Notes: generated by a model from the letters alone, not told the origin. DNA of 64,000 bases from Candidatus Symbiopectobacterium sp. NZEC151 (GCF_025962655.1 NZ_JAGFPE010000001.1:1702506-1766505), one strand, 5' to 3'. Positions 1 through 9,759 are shown, counted from the stretch's first letter. Numbers and translations: made by a program.

Positions 1-435
1 ATTTTCGCCCTGCTGTTGAAAAGCATGGTGCGTCCGGTATGGGCCAACGTGTTTAATACCGGGGTTTCGGTGATTACCGCCACGATTATTTATCTCTACC
101 CGTCACCGTTGGTGTGTAATGTGGGCGCCTTTGTTATCGGCTTTTCAGCCGCAGGCGGGATATTGCAGCTCGGCGTTTCTGTGATGTCCGAATTCTTCCC
201 AAAAAGCAAAGCCAAAGTCACCAGCGTTTACATGATGATGGGCGGTCTGGCTAACTTCTTAATTCCGCTAATCACGGGGTATCTGTCAAAAATCGGTCTG
301 CAATACATTATTTTGCTGGATATCGCTTTTGCCCTGTTGGCCTTTGTTACTGCCATCTTGGTTTTTATTCGCTACTACAAAGTGTTCAAAATCCCGCAAA
401 GCGATTTACGGTTCGGCGAACGTTTCTTTCAATAA
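1..435 (+). CDS. ydiN: MFS transporter, C-terminal part (YdiN-like), cut by window edge
   Basis: The frame is open from base 1, so only the last 144 codons are present. The residues form about four hydrophobic membrane segments with the short loops typical of the second half of a 12-helix major facilitator protein. The run GYLSKIGLQYIILLDIAFAL is a typical helix-loop-helix of this family. The protein ends in a basic, polar tail. Identity as YdiN rests mainly on synteny: in Escherichia coli ydiM/ydiN lie directly upstream of ydiB-aroD, the same order as here. The substrate is not known; the neighbours suggest an aromatic or hydroaromatic acid, which is inference. Confidence 0.75.
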   Translation: MFALLLKSMVRPVWANVFNTGVSVITATIIYLYPSPLVCNVGAFVIGFSAAGGILQLGVSVMSEFFPKSKAKVTSVYMMMGGLANFLIPLITGYLSKIGLQYIILLDIAFALLAFVTAILVFIRYYKVFKIPQSDLRFGERFFQ

Positions 436-566
436 CGCCGCCTCAAGAATGTGAATATAGATTTCAAAACCTGAACAGAACGGCAATCGACAATTTGCGC
501 GATAAGCGCCCGCCTATTGCCTGAATAACTGCACCACCAATTATTACCTTGTGTAAGGAGTTTAGA

Positions 567-1433
567 ATGGATGTTACCGCAAAATACGAACTGATTGGAT
601 TAATGGCTTATCCCATCAGACACAGCCTCTCGCCGGAAATGCAAAACAAGGCGTTGGAAAAAGCGGGTTTGCCTTTCACCTATATGGCTTTTGAAGTGGA
701 CAACACCACCTTCGGTAAAGCAATTGAAGGCCTTAAAGCGCTGAAAATGCGCGGCACTGGCGTTTCCATGCCCAATAAACAATTAGCCTGCCAATATGTG
801 GATGAATTAACACCGGCCGCCAAATTGGTCGGTGCCATTAATACCATTGTTAATGATAACGGGTATTTGCGTGGTTATAACACCGATGGCACCGGGCATA
901 TTCGCGCCATCAAAGAAAGCGGTTTTGATATTCAAGGCAAAACCATGGTGTTGGTCGGCTCGGGTGGCGCATCAACAGCAATTGGTGCTCAGGCAGCGAT
1001 TGAAGGCATCAAAGAGATCAAACTGTTCAACCGTAAAGATGAATTTTACGAGCAGGCACTCGCCTTCGCAAAACGCGTTAATGACAACACCGATTGCACC
1101 GTCACTGTCAGTGATTTAGCGAATCAGAAAGCCTTCGCCGACGCCATCGCACACGCCGATATTCTGACCAACGGCACTAAAGTCGGCATGAAGCCACTCG
1201 AAGATCAATGCGTTGTGAGCGATATCGCCATGTTGCGTCCGGAACTGTTGGTCACCGAATGCGTTTACAACCCGCACATCACCAAGCTGCTGCAAATGGC
1301 TATGGACGCAGGCTGCAAGACCATTGATGGCTACGGCATGCTGCTGTGGCAAGGGGCTGAGCAGTTCAAGCTCTGGACCGGTAAAGAGTTTCCGCTGGAA
1401 CACATCAAAAAAGTGATGGGCTTTAACGCCTAA
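567..1433 (+). CDS. ydiB: Quinate/shikimate 5-dehydrogenase YdiB
   Basis: A 288-residue enzyme, the same length as E. coli YdiB. It interconverts shikimate (or quinate) and the 3-dehydro form with NAD(P)H in the cytoplasm. The N-terminal substrate domain shows [18 protein letters not shown]. The lysine of SMPNK and the aspartate of GYNTDGTG are the catalytic pair of the shikimate dehydrogenase family. The nucleotide-binding loop VGSGGAST lies near residue 135. An upstream ATG at 549 is possible, but the ATG at 567 is preceded by AAGGAG at optimal spacing and gives the family length. It sits just before aroD, which acts on the product, so the two probably work in succession. The sequence is nearly collinear with the E. 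coli protein. Confidence 0.95.
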   Translation: MDVTAKYELIGLMAYPIRHSLSPEMQNKALEKAGLPFTYMAFEVDNTTFGKAIEGLKALKMRGTGVSMPNKQLACQYVDELTPAAKLVGAINTIVNDNGYLRGYNTDGTGHIRAIKESGFDIQGKTMVLVGSGGASTAIGAQAAIEGIKEIKLFNRKDEFYEQALAFAKRVNDNTDCTVTVSDLANQKAFADAIAHADILTNGTKVGMKPLEDQCVVSDIAMLRPELLVTECVYNPHITKLLQMAMDAGCKTIDGYGMLLWQGAEQFKLWTGKEFPLEHIKKVMGFNA

Positions 1434-1444
1434 AACACGTCGGT

Positions 1445-1469
1445 ACGCGGCGTATTCCTCACGCCGCGT
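1445..1469. repeat. Intergenic GC-rich inverted repeat, ydiB-aroD
   Basis: Arms ACGCGGCGT (1445-1453) and ACGCCGCGT (1461-1469) are perfectly complementary around a 7-nt loop. No T-run follows, so it is more likely an mRNA-stabilising or attenuating stem than a terminator. It lies 40 bases before aroD. Confidence 0.6.
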
Positions 1470-1509
1470 TATCGGACTGTGTGGAAAAAGATGACGTAAA
1501 GGGAAAAGC

Positions 1510-2268
1510 ATGAAAACCGTAACCGTAAAAAATCGGGTGTTTGGCGAAGGCGCACCAAAAATTATCGTCTCGCTGATGGGCAAAGACATCGCCGCCATCA
1601 AATCTGAAGCCCACCATTATCAGGACGGCGACGTCGATATTCTGGAGTGGCGCGCCGATCATTTCGATGACGTTACCTCCATCGCCAGTGTGTTGGAGGC
1701 TGTGCGCACGCTGCGCGACGGCATCCCCGACAAACCCCTGCTGTTCACCTTTCGCAGCAAGCAAGAAGGTGGGGAAAAAGCGCTCTCTGCCGAGGCCTAC
1801 ATTGCCTTGAACAAAGCGGTGGTGGAGAGCGGGTTGGTGGACATGATCGACCTGGAGCTGTTTACCGGTGATGCGCTGGTGAAAGATACCGTGGCGTTTG
1901 CCCATGCTCACGGCGTGAAAGTCATCATGTCCAACCACGATTTTCACAAGACGCCACCAAAAGAAGAGATCGTCAAACGCCTGTGCAAGATGCAGGAATT
2001 GGGTGCCGATATCCCGAAAATCGCCCTGATGCCGCAGAACAAAGACGATGTGCTCACCCTGCTGGCCGCCACGCTGGAAATGCATGAGAAGCACGCGGAC
2101 CGCCCGATCATCACCATGTCCATGTCAAAAACCGGTGTTATCTCCCGTCTCTCCGGCGAACTGTTTGGTTCAGCCGCCACCTTTGGCGCACTGAAAAAGG
2201 CCTCTGCCCCAGGACAAATTGCCGTTAAAGATTTGCGCGCCGTATTGACGGTATTACACCAATCCTGA
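1510..2268 (+). CDS. aroD: Type I 3-dehydroquinate dehydratase AroD
   Basis: 252 residues, the same as E. coli AroD. It dehydrates 3-dehydroquinate to 3-dehydroshikimate, step three of the shikimate pathway, through a Schiff-base lysine. The type I signatures are visible: [10 protein letters not shown] near residue 45 (catalytic glutamate), MSNHDF with the catalytic histidine near 143, and IPKIALMP with the Schiff-base lysine near 170. The start is supported by AAAGGGAAAAGC just upstream. It is placed with ydiB as in E. coli. Being biosynthetic, it should be expressed independently of the catabolic genes that follow; the 76-nt gap and palindrome before ydiF fit some separation. Confidence 0.96.
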   Translation: MKTVTVKNRVFGEGAPKIIVSLMGKDIAAIKSEAHHYQDGDVDILEWRADHFDDVTSIASVLEAVRTLRDGIPDKPLLFTFRSKQEGGEKALSAEAYIALNKAVVESGLVDMIDLELFTGDALVKDTVAFAHAHGVKVIMSNHDFHKTPPKEEIVKRLCKMQELGADIPKIALMPQNKDDVLTLLAATLEMHEKHADRPIITMSMSKTGVISRLSGELFGSAATFGALKKASAPGQIAVKDLRAVLTVLHQS

Positions 2269-2279
2269 ATAGCGATGGC

Positions 2280-2293
2280 ACGGCTATAGCCGT
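2280..2293. repeat. 14-bp palindrome between aroD and ydiF
   Basis: ACGGCTATAGCCGT is a perfect palindrome in the gap between aroD and ydiF. It may form a short stem or bind a dimeric regulator; the sequence does not decide. Confidence 0.4.
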
Positions 2294-2344
2294 TTGCGCC
2301 GCCAAGGGCAGCGCACGTTCATTCGCTTATCACGAGGAGTTGCA

Positions 2345-3940
2345 ATGAAACTGGAAAAACCGAAAAGAATTAATGGCCGAGTGCCGGTGCTCTCGGCACA
2401 GGATGCGGTCAATTACATCCCCGATGAAGCCACCCTGTGCGTATTGGGGGCCGGCGGTGGCATTCTGGAAGCCACCTCACTGATCACTGCCCTCGCCGAC
2501 CGCTATAAAACCACGCAGTCACCGCGCAACCTGTCGCTGATCAGCCCAACAGGATTAGGCGACCGCGCCGAGCGTGGCATCAGTCCGCTGGCACAGGAAG
2601 GTCTGGTCAAATGGGCGCTGTGCGGCCACTGGGGACAGTCACCGCGAATTTCCGATCTGGCAGAACAAAACAAGATCGTCGCCTATAACTACCCGCAAGG
2701 GGTGCTGACGCAAGCAATCCGCGCCTCCGCTGCTCACCAACCGGGTATTTTGAGCAATATCGGTATTGGTACCTTTGTCGACCCGCGCCAACAGGGCGGC
2801 AAACTGAATGAAGTGACCAAAGACGATCTGATCAAACTGGTCGAAATCGATAATCAGGAATACCTGTTCTACAAGGCCATTGCGCCGAATGTCGCCTTTA
2901 TCCGCGCTACCACCTGCGATAGCGAAGGATACGCGTCTTTCGAGGATGAAGTGATGTACCTCGATGCGCTGGTGATTGCACAAGCGGTACACAACAATGG
3001 CGGTATCGTGATGATGCAGGTGCAGAAGATGGTTAAAAAGGCCACGTTGCATCCTAAATCCGTGCGCATTCCCGGCTATCTGGTCGACATTGTGGTGGTT
3101 GATTCAACGCAAACCCAGCTGTATGGCGGTGCGCCCGTCAACCGCTTTATCTCCGGCGATTTCGTGCTGGATGACAGCACCAAAATGGCCATCCCCCTCA
3201 ACCAACGCAAACTGGTGGCACGTCGCGCGCTGTTCGAAATGCGCAAAGGTGCGGTCGGTAACGTCGGGGTCGGCATCGCCGACGGCATCGGTCTGGTGGC
3301 TCGCGAAGAGGGCTGTGCCGATGACTTCGTGCTGACGGTGGAAACCGGCCCCATCGGCGGGATTACCACGCAAGGCGTAGCCTTCGGTGCCAACGTCAAT
3401 ACCCGCGCCATTCTGGACATGACCTCTCAGTTCGATTTTTACCACGGCGGTGGGTTGGATGTGTGCTACCTGAGCTTTGCTGAAATCGACCGACACGGCA
3501 ACGTTGGCGTGCATAAATTCAACGGCAAGATCATGGGTACCGGCGGGTTTATCGACATCAGCGCCACCTCGAAGAAGATCATCTTCTGCGGCACCCTGAC
3601 GGCGGGCAGTTTAAAAACTGACGTCGGCGACGGCAAGCTGTCGATCGTGCAGGAAGGGAAAGTCAAAAAATTCATTCAGGAAATCCCGGAGATCACGTTC
3701 AGCGGAAAAATTGCGCTCGAACGCGGGTTGGATGTGCGTTACATCACCGAACGCGCCGTCTTCACCTTAAAAGCCGACGGTTTGCACCTGGTTGAGATCG
3801 CTCCCGGCGTCGATCTGGAAAAAGACATTCTGGCACAGATGGACTTTACCCCGGTCATTTCGCCCGACTTAAAACTGATGGACACACGCCTCTTTTTCGA
3901 TGACGTGATGGGTTTTGTATTGCCTGACGCTGAACAATAA
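2345..3940 (+). CDS. ydiF: Acyl-CoA:acetate CoA-transferase YdiF
   Basis: 531 residues from the ATG at 2345, which has GAGGAG 7 nt upstream and gives the E. coli YdiF length; a longer in-frame start at 2294 lacks this. This family I CoA-transferase carries the two halves in one chain. It moves CoA between short-chain acyl-CoAs and acetate through a glutamyl-CoA thioester. The active-site glutamate lies in TVETGPIGGI (about residue 333), preceded by the oxyanion region GVGIADGIGLVAREE. The N-terminal half has VLGAGGGILE. It is 14 nt from ydiO, so the two are co-transcribed. It would activate or salvage carboxylates for the dehydrogenase next door. Confidence 0.93.
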   Translation: MKLEKPKRINGRVPVLSAQDAVNYIPDEATLCVLGAGGGILEATSLITALADRYKTTQSPRNLSLISPTGLGDRAERGISPLAQEGLVKWALCGHWGQSPRISDLAEQNKIVAYNYPQGVLTQAIRASAAHQPGILSNIGIGTFVDPRQQGGKLNEVTKDDLIKLVEIDNQEYLFYKAIAPNVAFIRATTCDSEGYASFEDEVMYLDALVIAQAVHNNGGIVMMQVQKMVKKATLHPKSVRIPGYLVDIVVVDSTQTQLYGGAPVNRFISGDFVLDDSTKMAIPLNQRKLVARRALFEMRKGAVGNVGVGIADGIGLVAREEGCADDFVLTVETGPIGGITTQGVAFGANVNTRAILDMTSQFDFYHGGGLDVCYLSFAEIDRHGNVGVHKFNGKIMGTGGFIDISATSKKIIFCGTLTAGSLKTDVGDGKLSIVQEGKVKKFIQEIPEITFSGKIALERGLDVRYITERAVFTLKADGLHLVEIAPGVDLEKDILAQMDFTPVISPDLKLMDTRLFFDDVMGFVLPDAEQ

Positions 3941-3954
3941 CAGGAGTAAAAACG

Positions 3955-5106
3955 ATGGACTTTGCCTTAACTGAAGAGCAAGAGCTGCTGCTTGCCAGTA
4001 TTCGGGAATTGATCACCAGTGATTTCCCGGAAGAGTATTTCAGAACCTGCGACCAAACCGGTACTTATCCGAAAGAATTTATGCGGGCGCTGGCCGATAA
4101 CGGCATTTCCCTGCTGGGCGTGCCGGAAGAATTTGGCGGTATTCCGGCGGACTATGTCACCCAGATGCTGGCGCTGATGGAAGTGTCTAAAAACGGCGCA
4201 CCGGCGTTCCTGATCACTAACGGTCAGTGCATCCACAGCATGCGTCGTTTTGGTTCTGCCGAGCAGTTGCGCAAAACCGCTGAGAGCACGCTGGCTACCG
4301 GCGATCCGGCCTATTCACTGGCCCTGACCGAACCGGGCGCAGGCTCGGACAACAGCAGTGCGACCACCAGCTACACGCGTAAAAACGGTAAGGTGTATCT
4401 CAACGGGCAAAAAACCTTTATCACCGGTGCCAAAGAGTACCCTTATATGCTGGTGCTGGCACGCGATCCCGAGCCGCAGGATCCGAAAAAAGCCTTCACC
4501 CTGTGGTGGGTGGAATCGAATAAGCCCGGTATCAAAATCAACCCGTTGCACAAAATCGGCTGGCATATGCTGACCACCTGCGAAGTCTATCTCGATAATG
4601 TCGAAGTGGAAGAGAGCGACATGGTGGGCGAAGAAGGCATGGGTTTCCTGAACGTGATGTACAATTTCGAAATGGAACGCCTGATCAATGCCGCGCGCAG
4701 CACCGGCTTTGCCGAGTGCGCCTTCGAAGATGCCGCACGTTATGCCAACCAGCGTATCGCTTTTGGCAAGCCAATTGGTCATAACCAGATGATCCAGGAG
4801 AAACTGGCGCTGATGGCCATCAAAATCGAGAACATGCGTAATATGGTGCTGAAATGCGCCTGGCAGGCGGATCAGGAGCTGTCATTACGCACCAGTGCCG
4901 CGCTGTGCAAACTCTATTGCGCACGCACCGCGTTGGAAGTGATCGATGATGCCATTCAGATCATGGGCGGGCTGGGTTATACGGATGATGCACGCGTATC
5001 CCGTTTCTGGCGTGACGTGCGCTGCGAAAGAATTGGCGGCGGCACCGATGAGATCATGATTTACATTGCCGGACGGCAGATCCTGAAAGATTATCAAAGT
5101 AAATAA
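3955..5106 (+). CDS. ydiO: Acyl-CoA dehydrogenase YdiO
   Basis: 383 residues, the E. coli YdiO length. A FAD-dependent acyl-CoA dehydrogenase of the CaiA type, expected to pass electrons to or from YdiQ/YdiR. Visible blocks are LTEPGAGSDNSS (FAD and substrate binding), GQKTFITGA and the C-terminal RIGGGTDEIM. The glutamate that serves as catalytic base in medium-chain enzymes (the E of the EGT motif) is a glycine here. A glutamate is present in the helix-G position used by LCAD and isovaleryl-CoA dehydrogenases (EMERL). RBS CAGGAG lies 10 nt upstream. It is the last gene of the rightward aroD/ydiF block, with a strong hairpin behind it. Confidence 0.93.
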   Translation: MDFALTEEQELLLASIRELITSDFPEEYFRTCDQTGTYPKEFMRALADNGISLLGVPEEFGGIPADYVTQMLALMEVSKNGAPAFLITNGQCIHSMRRFGSAEQLRKTAESTLATGDPAYSLALTEPGAGSDNSSATTSYTRKNGKVYLNGQKTFITGAKEYPYMLVLARDPEPQDPKKAFTLWWVESNKPGIKINPLHKIGWHMLTTCEVYLDNVEVEESDMVGEEGMGFLNVMYNFEMERLINAARSTGFAECAFEDAARYANQRIAFGKPIGHNQMIQEKLALMAIKIENMRNMVLKCAWQADQELSLRTSAALCKLYCARTALEVIDDAIQIMGGLGYTDDARVSRFWRDVRCERIGGGTDEIMIYIAGRQILKDYQSK

Positions 5107-5112
5107 CTGACG

Positions 5113-5146
5113 GGTTGAGACGCCGGTTCACACTGGCGTCTCAACC
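5113..5146. terminator. Bidirectional terminator between convergent ydiO and ydiP
   Basis: Arms GGTTGAGACGCC (5113-5124) and GGCGTCTCAACC (5135-5146) are perfect 12-bp complements around a 10-nt loop. The hairpin lies between two convergent stop codons. No long T-run is present on either strand. Confidence 0.75.
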
Positions 5147-5157
5147 GAGTATCCCCC

Positions 5158-6069
5158 TCACAGCAACAATTCTGAGCTCTCGCCAAACTCCGTTATATAC
5201 TCCAATCCATTCAGACTATTTTTGAACTGTTTACGGTATTCGCTGGGTGAACAGCCAACATGGCGCATGAATAATTTGGCGAAGTGATCGACATTGTCAT
5301 ACCCGACGCGAAGGGCTATCTCGTTCAAACTGCACTCGGTGTTAGTTAGCGAAAATTTTGCCTCAGTGATCCGGCGCTTAATCACATAGTTGATGGGAGA
5401 GATATGATATTCCTTGGTAAATTCATGGCAGATGTAGCTCACGCTGGCACGGAACTTTTTAGCGAGCTGATCCAGGGTTATCTTTTCCCGATAATTATTA
5501 TTCAGATAAACCAATATATCTTTTACCAACACTTCCTTGCGGATATATCCGGATTCTGAACGGTAGGCATTCTTAAAGTTTTCATAAAACAACGCGGTCA
5601 AGGCATAGCCGAAAGCATCGTAGACTGGCGAGGATAAAAGATTTTTTTGCTGGGGTAACATCACGCCCAGTTCGTGAAATATACTCTTTATTACTTCTTT
5701 TCCTTTCACCACCGACACCACCGGACAGGAATTGGACTGCATGATCTGATTCTCATCCCTGTCGCGGAATTTAAATCCGTAAACGGCGCAGGTATAGGTG
5801 GTTGCCGGGGACGCATTATCGGAGGCGACGGCGTGCAATCGGCCACGCTCCACCACCACAATATCCCCGGTCTGTGCAACATAATTGGACGAATCGATGA
5901 TAAGCCGGGCTACGCCACTTTTCACGTAGATCAGCTCCGTTTCAGCATCATGCACATGGTGTCCTGACTCCCAGTTTGGGTCATCACTGATCACAAAACG
6001 GGACAATTTGGGCGTCATTCCCTTTTCAAACAAGGTATCGGTATTATTGTCAAACCAGCGCTGATACAT
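5158..6069 (-). CDS. ydiP: AraC-family regulator YdiP
   Basis: 303 residues from the ATG at 6069, which is preceded on the minus strand by GGAGG 6 nt away; a longer start 36 nt upstream lacks an RBS. The N-terminal cupin-like sensing domain has HHVHDAETELIYVKSG (about residues 37-52). The C-terminal pair of helix-turn-helix units is DQLAKKFRASVSYICHEF and NEIALRVGYDNVDHFAKLF, followed by FMRHVGCSPSEYRKQFK. It is divergent from ydiQRST-fadK and convergent with ydiF-ydiO, so it is the likely local regulator. The inducer is unknown; an acyl-CoA or carboxylate is a guess from context. Confidence 0.92.
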   Translation of the reverse strand: MYQRWFDNNTDTLFEKGMTPKLSRFVISDDPNWESGHHVHDAETELIYVKSGVARLIIDSSNYVAQTGDIVVVERGRLHAVASDNASPATTYTCAVYGFKFRDRDENQIMQSNSCPVVSVVKGKEVIKSIFHELGVMLPQQKNLLSSPVYDAFGYALTALFYENFKNAYRSESGYIRKEVLVKDILVYLNNNYREKITLDQLAKKFRASVSYICHEFTKEYHISPINYVIKRRITEAKFSLTNTECSLNEIALRVGYDNVDHFAKLFMRHVGCSPSEYRKQFKNSLNGLEYITEFGESSELLL

Positions 6070-6663
6070 GACAACCTCCACGGGAAGCAGTAAGGTGTAA
6101 GCCAATTATTTAGGGGTAAAGTAGCGCAACGACCTGTACTGTATATCACGTTTTAAACCACGCAAAACAAGATTGTTTGCATATCATGCAAGATTACACC
6201 GCCTGATTGCCCCACCAGAAAAGGGGGTGTTTTTAACGCATAACCCTGACTGTTTTTTCTCATTTAAAATACGCACTTCCTACATACAGAAAACATCACA
6301 TTTACAATTCCCTGAGATTTTCATTATTTAGTGAGCGTGTTAATAATTCCAATTAAAAAAAAGCCTCGCATTTATGATGCGCATCACATCTTATTTTCAC
6401 CCTTTGTTTTCAGCGAGAATGCACAGTAGCAAATGTCACCGTGATGTTTAAAGGTGATAGCGCATTAGCAATATGTCATGGAATACATTTATCTGCCGCC
6501 GCGCACAATTTTTTTGCAAGATTGTTGGTAACTAAAACATATTATCATGTCGTTTTTTACCCCTATCCCCCGCACACTATTTCCATCAAATTTTTATATC
6601 TCTCTGAGGCACATCGATATTATTTTTCGATGCACCGCCTGCGAGCGACCAATAGGAGACGCC
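6070..6663. promoter_or_regulatory. Divergent ydiP / ydiQ regulatory region
   Basis: 594 bases without a convincing gene, AT-rich in its middle, with ydiP leaving leftward and ydiQ rightward. It should hold both promoters and YdiP operators. One CRP-like site is annotated separately. Several short tracts (for example around 6430-6460, GTCACCGTGATG) are partly palindromic, but I cannot assign them. Short open frames that run into ydiQ from 6547 lack ribosome binding sites and are extensions of the ydiQ frame. Confidence 0.6.
6373..6388. promoter_or_regulatory. CRP-like binding site upstream of ydiQ
   Basis: TATGA-N6-TCACA matches the CRP consensus TGTGA-N6-TCACA with one mismatch, and the spacer TGCGCA is itself palindromic. 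It lies about 275 bases upstream of the ydiQ start. Catabolite control of a carbon-scavenging cluster is plausible but inferred. Confidence 0.5.
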
Positions 6664-7428
6664 ATGAAAATAATAACCTGCTTTAAGCTGGTGCCCGAAG
6701 AGCAAGACATTGTGGTTACCGCCCAACGCACGCTCAATTTCGACCGCGCCGATGCAAAAATCAGCCAGTTTGATTTAAACGCCATCGAGGCCGCCATCCA
6801 GTTGGCCGGTGCCGATGGGCAGGTCGCGGCGCTGAGCGTCGGCGGCAGCCTGCTGGACAACACCAAAGTGCGCAAGGATGTGCTGTCGCGCGGACCGAAT
6901 GAACTGTTTCTGGTACAGGATGCACAGTTAGACAATGCGCTACCCAAGGATACCGCACAGGTGTTAACGGCGGCGGCCCGCAAGATTGGCTTCGATCTGC
7001 TGCTGTTCGGCGAAGGTTCTGGCGATCTCTATGCGCAGCAGGTTGGGCTGCTGGTCGGTGAAATGTTGCAGTTGCCTACCGTCAATGCCGTGAGCCAGAT
7101 TGAACTGCTGGACAACCGGGTGCGCGTGGAACGCACGCTGGAAGAGGAAGTGGAAATTCTTGAGTTGCCGCTGCCCGCTGTGCTTTGCGTAACATCAGAT
7201 ATTAATGCGCCAAAAATCCCCTCCATGAAGGCGATTCTGGGCGCGGGGAAAAAGCCGGTAACCCAATGGAAAGCCGACGATATCAGTTGGCAGCGCACTG
7301 CACCTCACACCGAGCTGGCGCAGATCCACGTGCCACCACAGGCGGAACGTAAGCACATCATTCTGGAAAGCGATTCGCCGGAAGCGATCGCCGAACTGGC
7401 CGAACACCTGAAAAAAGCGCTGAACTAA
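6664..7428 (+). CDS. ydiQ: Electron transfer flavoprotein beta-type subunit YdiQ
   Basis: 254 residues from the ATG at 6664 (AGGAG 6 nt upstream), the E. coli YdiQ length. It is the FixA/ETF-beta partner of YdiR and carries electrons between the acyl-CoA dehydrogenase and YdiS. Family features are the N-terminal [39 protein letters not shown] with the nucleotide-facing helix, and the conserved C-terminal segment [20 protein letters not shown]. It is 16 nt from ydiR and clearly co-transcribed. FixAB-type proteins of anaerobes can feed electrons to crotonobetaine-like reductions; the exact redox partner here is inferred from neighbours. Confidence 0.93.
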   Translation: MKIITCFKLVPEEQDIVVTAQRTLNFDRADAKISQFDLNAIEAAIQLAGADGQVAALSVGGSLLDNTKVRKDVLSRGPNELFLVQDAQLDNALPKDTAQVLTAAARKIGFDLLLFGEGSGDLYAQQVGLLVGEMLQLPTVNAVSQIELLDNRVRVERTLEEEVEILELPLPAVLCVTSDINAPKIPSMKAILGAGKKPVTQWKADDISWQRTAPHTELAQIHVPPQAERKHIILESDSPEAIAELAEHLKKALN

Positions 7429-7444
7429 CCCGGAGAATATCATC

Positions 7445-8395
7445 ATGAGTCAATTAACCAATGTATGGGTGTTCAGCGATAACGTTGAGCGCTACGGCGA
7501 ATTAATGACGGGCGCACGCCAGTGGGGACAGCAGGTTTACGCCGTTGTGCAAGATGACACGCAGGTTGCCGCCGTTAAACCGCTCGGCGCGCAGGGGCTC
7601 TACGTGTTGGGCAAAACGGCACAGCAACGTATCGAAAACTATGCCGAAACGCTGGCATCGCTGATCGAAAAACCGGCAGCGACGGATTTTCCCGCCACGC
7701 TGATCCTGCTGGCGGCCACCAAGCGCGGTAAGGCGCTGGCGGCCCGGTTAAGCGTGCTGCTTGATGCCGCCGTCGTCAACGACGTCACTACCCTGACGGT
7801 AGAAGAGCACGCGCTGTATGCCGAACATCGTATGTACGGTGGCCTGGCGTTTGGCAAAGAGAAAATCAATACCGCGGTTGCCATCGTGACGCTGGCAGCG
7901 GGTGCCATCGAGCCCGAGACGGCCAATGCGACGTCTGAATGTCCGGTTTATCAGGCTAACTATGTTACACCGCGCCAGGAAATCCTGTGTGTTGAACGCC
8001 GCGCCAAATCGTTGAGCAGCGTCGACTTGAGCAAGGCCAAACGCGTTGTTGGCGTGGGCCGTGGATTAGTTTCACAAGAAGATTTGCGCATGGTTCAAGA
8101 CCTGGCAACGGTATTGGGCGCGGAAGTCGGCTGCTCACGCCCGATTGCTGAAGGGGAACACTGGATGGAGCGCGAGCGCTATATCGGTGTCTCTGGCGTG
8201 CTGCTGAAATCCGATCTCTACCTGACACTGGGGATCTCCGGTCAAATCCAGCACATGGTGGGCGGCAACGGGGCAAAAACCATCGTCGCCATTAACAAAG
8301 ACAAAAATGCGCCGATCTTCAAATACGCCGACTACGGTTTGGTCGGTGATATCTACAAAGTGGTCCCGGCGTTGGTTGAGCAATTGACCCGCTAA
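7445..8395 (+). CDS. ydiR: Electron transfer flavoprotein alpha-type subunit YdiR
   Basis: 316 residues, close to E. coli YdiR. The C-terminal third is the FAD-binding ETF-alpha domain: CSRPIAEGEHWMERERYIG, then LGISGQIQHMVG and AINKDKNAPIFKYADYG, which are signature blocks for flavin binding. The N-terminal half is the variable heterodimer domain. It begins right after ydiQ with a GGAG-type RBS. Together YdiQ and YdiR should form the soluble ETF heterodimer feeding YdiS. Confidence 0.94.
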   Translation: MSQLTNVWVFSDNVERYGELMTGARQWGQQVYAVVQDDTQVAAVKPLGAQGLYVLGKTAQQRIENYAETLASLIEKPAATDFPATLILLAATKRGKALAARLSVLLDAAVVNDVTTLTVEEHALYAEHRMYGGLAFGKEKINTAVAIVTLAAGAIEPETANATSECPVYQANYVTPRQEILCVERRAKSLSSVDLSKAKRVVGVGRGLVSQEDLRMVQDLATVLGAEVGCSRPIAEGEHWMERERYIGVSGVLLKSDLYLTLGISGQIQHMVGGNGAKTIVAINKDKNAPIFKYADYGLVGDIYKVVPALVEQLTR

Positions 8396-8428
8396 CCCTC
8401 ATTTGTTGGTCTTTTCGTTAACAGCACG

Positions 8429-8456
8429 TATCCCGCCACGCCACTGTGGCGGGATA
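8429..8456. repeat. Strong intergenic hairpin, ydiR-ydiS
   Basis: Arms TATCCCGCCAC (8429-8439) and GTGGCGGGATA (8446-8456) are perfect 11-bp complements with a 6-nt loop. It ends 13 bases before the ydiS start and has no T-run. The position suggests mRNA processing or stability control between the ETF genes and ydiS. Confidence 0.65.
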
Positions 8457-8469
8457 GGGAGCAGGAACC

Positions 8470-9759
8470 ATGTCGGAAGAAAAATTTGATGCCATCGTCG
8501 TCGGTGCCGGGGTTGCGGGCTGCATCGCCGGTTATGTGATGGCGCAAGCCGGGCTTGATGTATTAGTCATTGAACGTGGCAACAGCGCAGGCAGTAAAAA
8601 TATGACCGGTGGACGCCTCTACGCCCACAGTCTGGAGAGCATCATGCCTGGGTTTGCGCAACAGGCCCCGGTTGAACGCAAAGTCACGCGAGAAAAAATT
8701 TCCTTTCTCACCGACGAAAGCGCCGTCACCATGGATTACCACAGCGAACAGCCGGATATCCCCGCCAAAGCCTCTTATACCGTGTTGCGTAACCGGTTCG
8801 ATCCCTGGCTGATGGAAAAAGCCGAACAGGCTGGCGTGCAGTTTATTCCCGGCGTGCGGGTAGATGCCCTGTTGCGCGAAGGCAACCGGGTCACCGGCGT
8901 GCAGGCGGGGGAAGATGCGCTGGAGGCAAACGTGGTGATTCTGGCCGATGGCGTGAATTCGCTGCTGGGCCGTTCCGTCGGTATGGTTCCGCCTCCGTCA
9001 CCGCATCACTATGCGGTCGGTGTGAAGGAGCTGATTGCCCTGCCCGCATCGCAAATCGAAGACAGGTTTAACCTGGCACCGGGAGAAGGTGCGGCCTGGC
9101 TGTTTGCCGGTTCGCCTTCCAACGGGTTGATGGGCGGTGGTTTTCTCTACACCAATAAAGACTCAATTTCACTGGGTCTGGTCTGCGGTTTGGGCGATAT
9201 CGCCCACGCCAGTAAAAGTGTGCCGCAGATGCTGGAAGATTTTAAACAACACCCGACGATCCGCCCCTTGATTCAGGGGGGAGAGTTGCTGGAGTACTCG
9301 GCACACATGGTGCCCGAAGGCGGGCTGGAGATGGTGCCCAGTCTGGTGGATGACGGCGTGATGATCGTCGGCGATGCGGCCGGTCTATGCCTCAATCTGG
9401 GCTACACCGTGCGCGGCATGGATCTGGCGATTGCCTCTGCACAGGCAGCTGCCAACGCGGCGATTGCCGCAAAACAGCGGCAGGACTTCTCATCCGCCAG
9501 CCTGATGGAATACAAACGCACGTTGGAACACAGCTTCGTGCTGCGCGATATGCACCACTATCGCAAGGTGCCCGCCATGATGGAAAACCCACGCATGTTC
9601 ACCCAGTACCCACGCATGGTGGCCGATATCATGAGCGATCTGTTCATCATTGATGGCGGCCCTAACGTGCCAGTGCGGGCAAAAATCATGAAGCGTGCCA
9701 AACAGGTTGGCCTGATAAACCTGTTGAAAGACGGCATCAAAGGAGCGACAGCGCTATGA
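8470..9759 (+). CDS. ydiS: FixC-like FAD oxidoreductase YdiS (ETF-quinone oxidoreductase type)
   Basis: 429 residues. The N-terminus carries the FAD Rossmann motif VVGAGVAGCIAG with the trailing acidic VIERG. A second FAD-contact block, DDGVMIVGDAAGLCLNLGY, lies near residue 297. This is the FixC/ETF:ubiquinone oxidoreductase family, which takes electrons from ETF and passes them to the quinone pool, or the reverse, together with a small ferredoxin. The stop overlaps the ydiT start (ATGA-type overlap), indicating translational coupling with that ferredoxin. No membrane-spanning helix is evident; association is probably peripheral. Confidence 0.94.
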   Translation: MSEEKFDAIVVGAGVAGCIAGYVMAQAGLDVLVIERGNSAGSKNMTGGRLYAHSLESIMPGFAQQAPVERKVTREKISFLTDESAVTMDYHSEQPDIPAKASYTVLRNRFDPWLMEKAEQAGVQFIPGVRVDALLREGNRVTGVQAGEDALEANVVILADGVNSLLGRSVGMVPPPSPHHYAVGVKELIALPASQIEDRFNLAPGEGAAWLFAGSPSNGLMGGGFLYTNKDSISLGLVCGLGDIAHASKSVPQMLEDFKQHPTIRPLIQGGELLEYSAHMVPEGGLEMVPSLVDDGVMIVGDAAGLCLNLGYTVRGMDLAIASAQAAANAAIAAKQRQDFSSASLMEYKRTLEHSFVLRDMHHYRKVPAMMENPRMFTQYPRMVADIMSDLFIIDGGPNVPVRAKIMKRAKQVGLINLLKDGIKGATAL

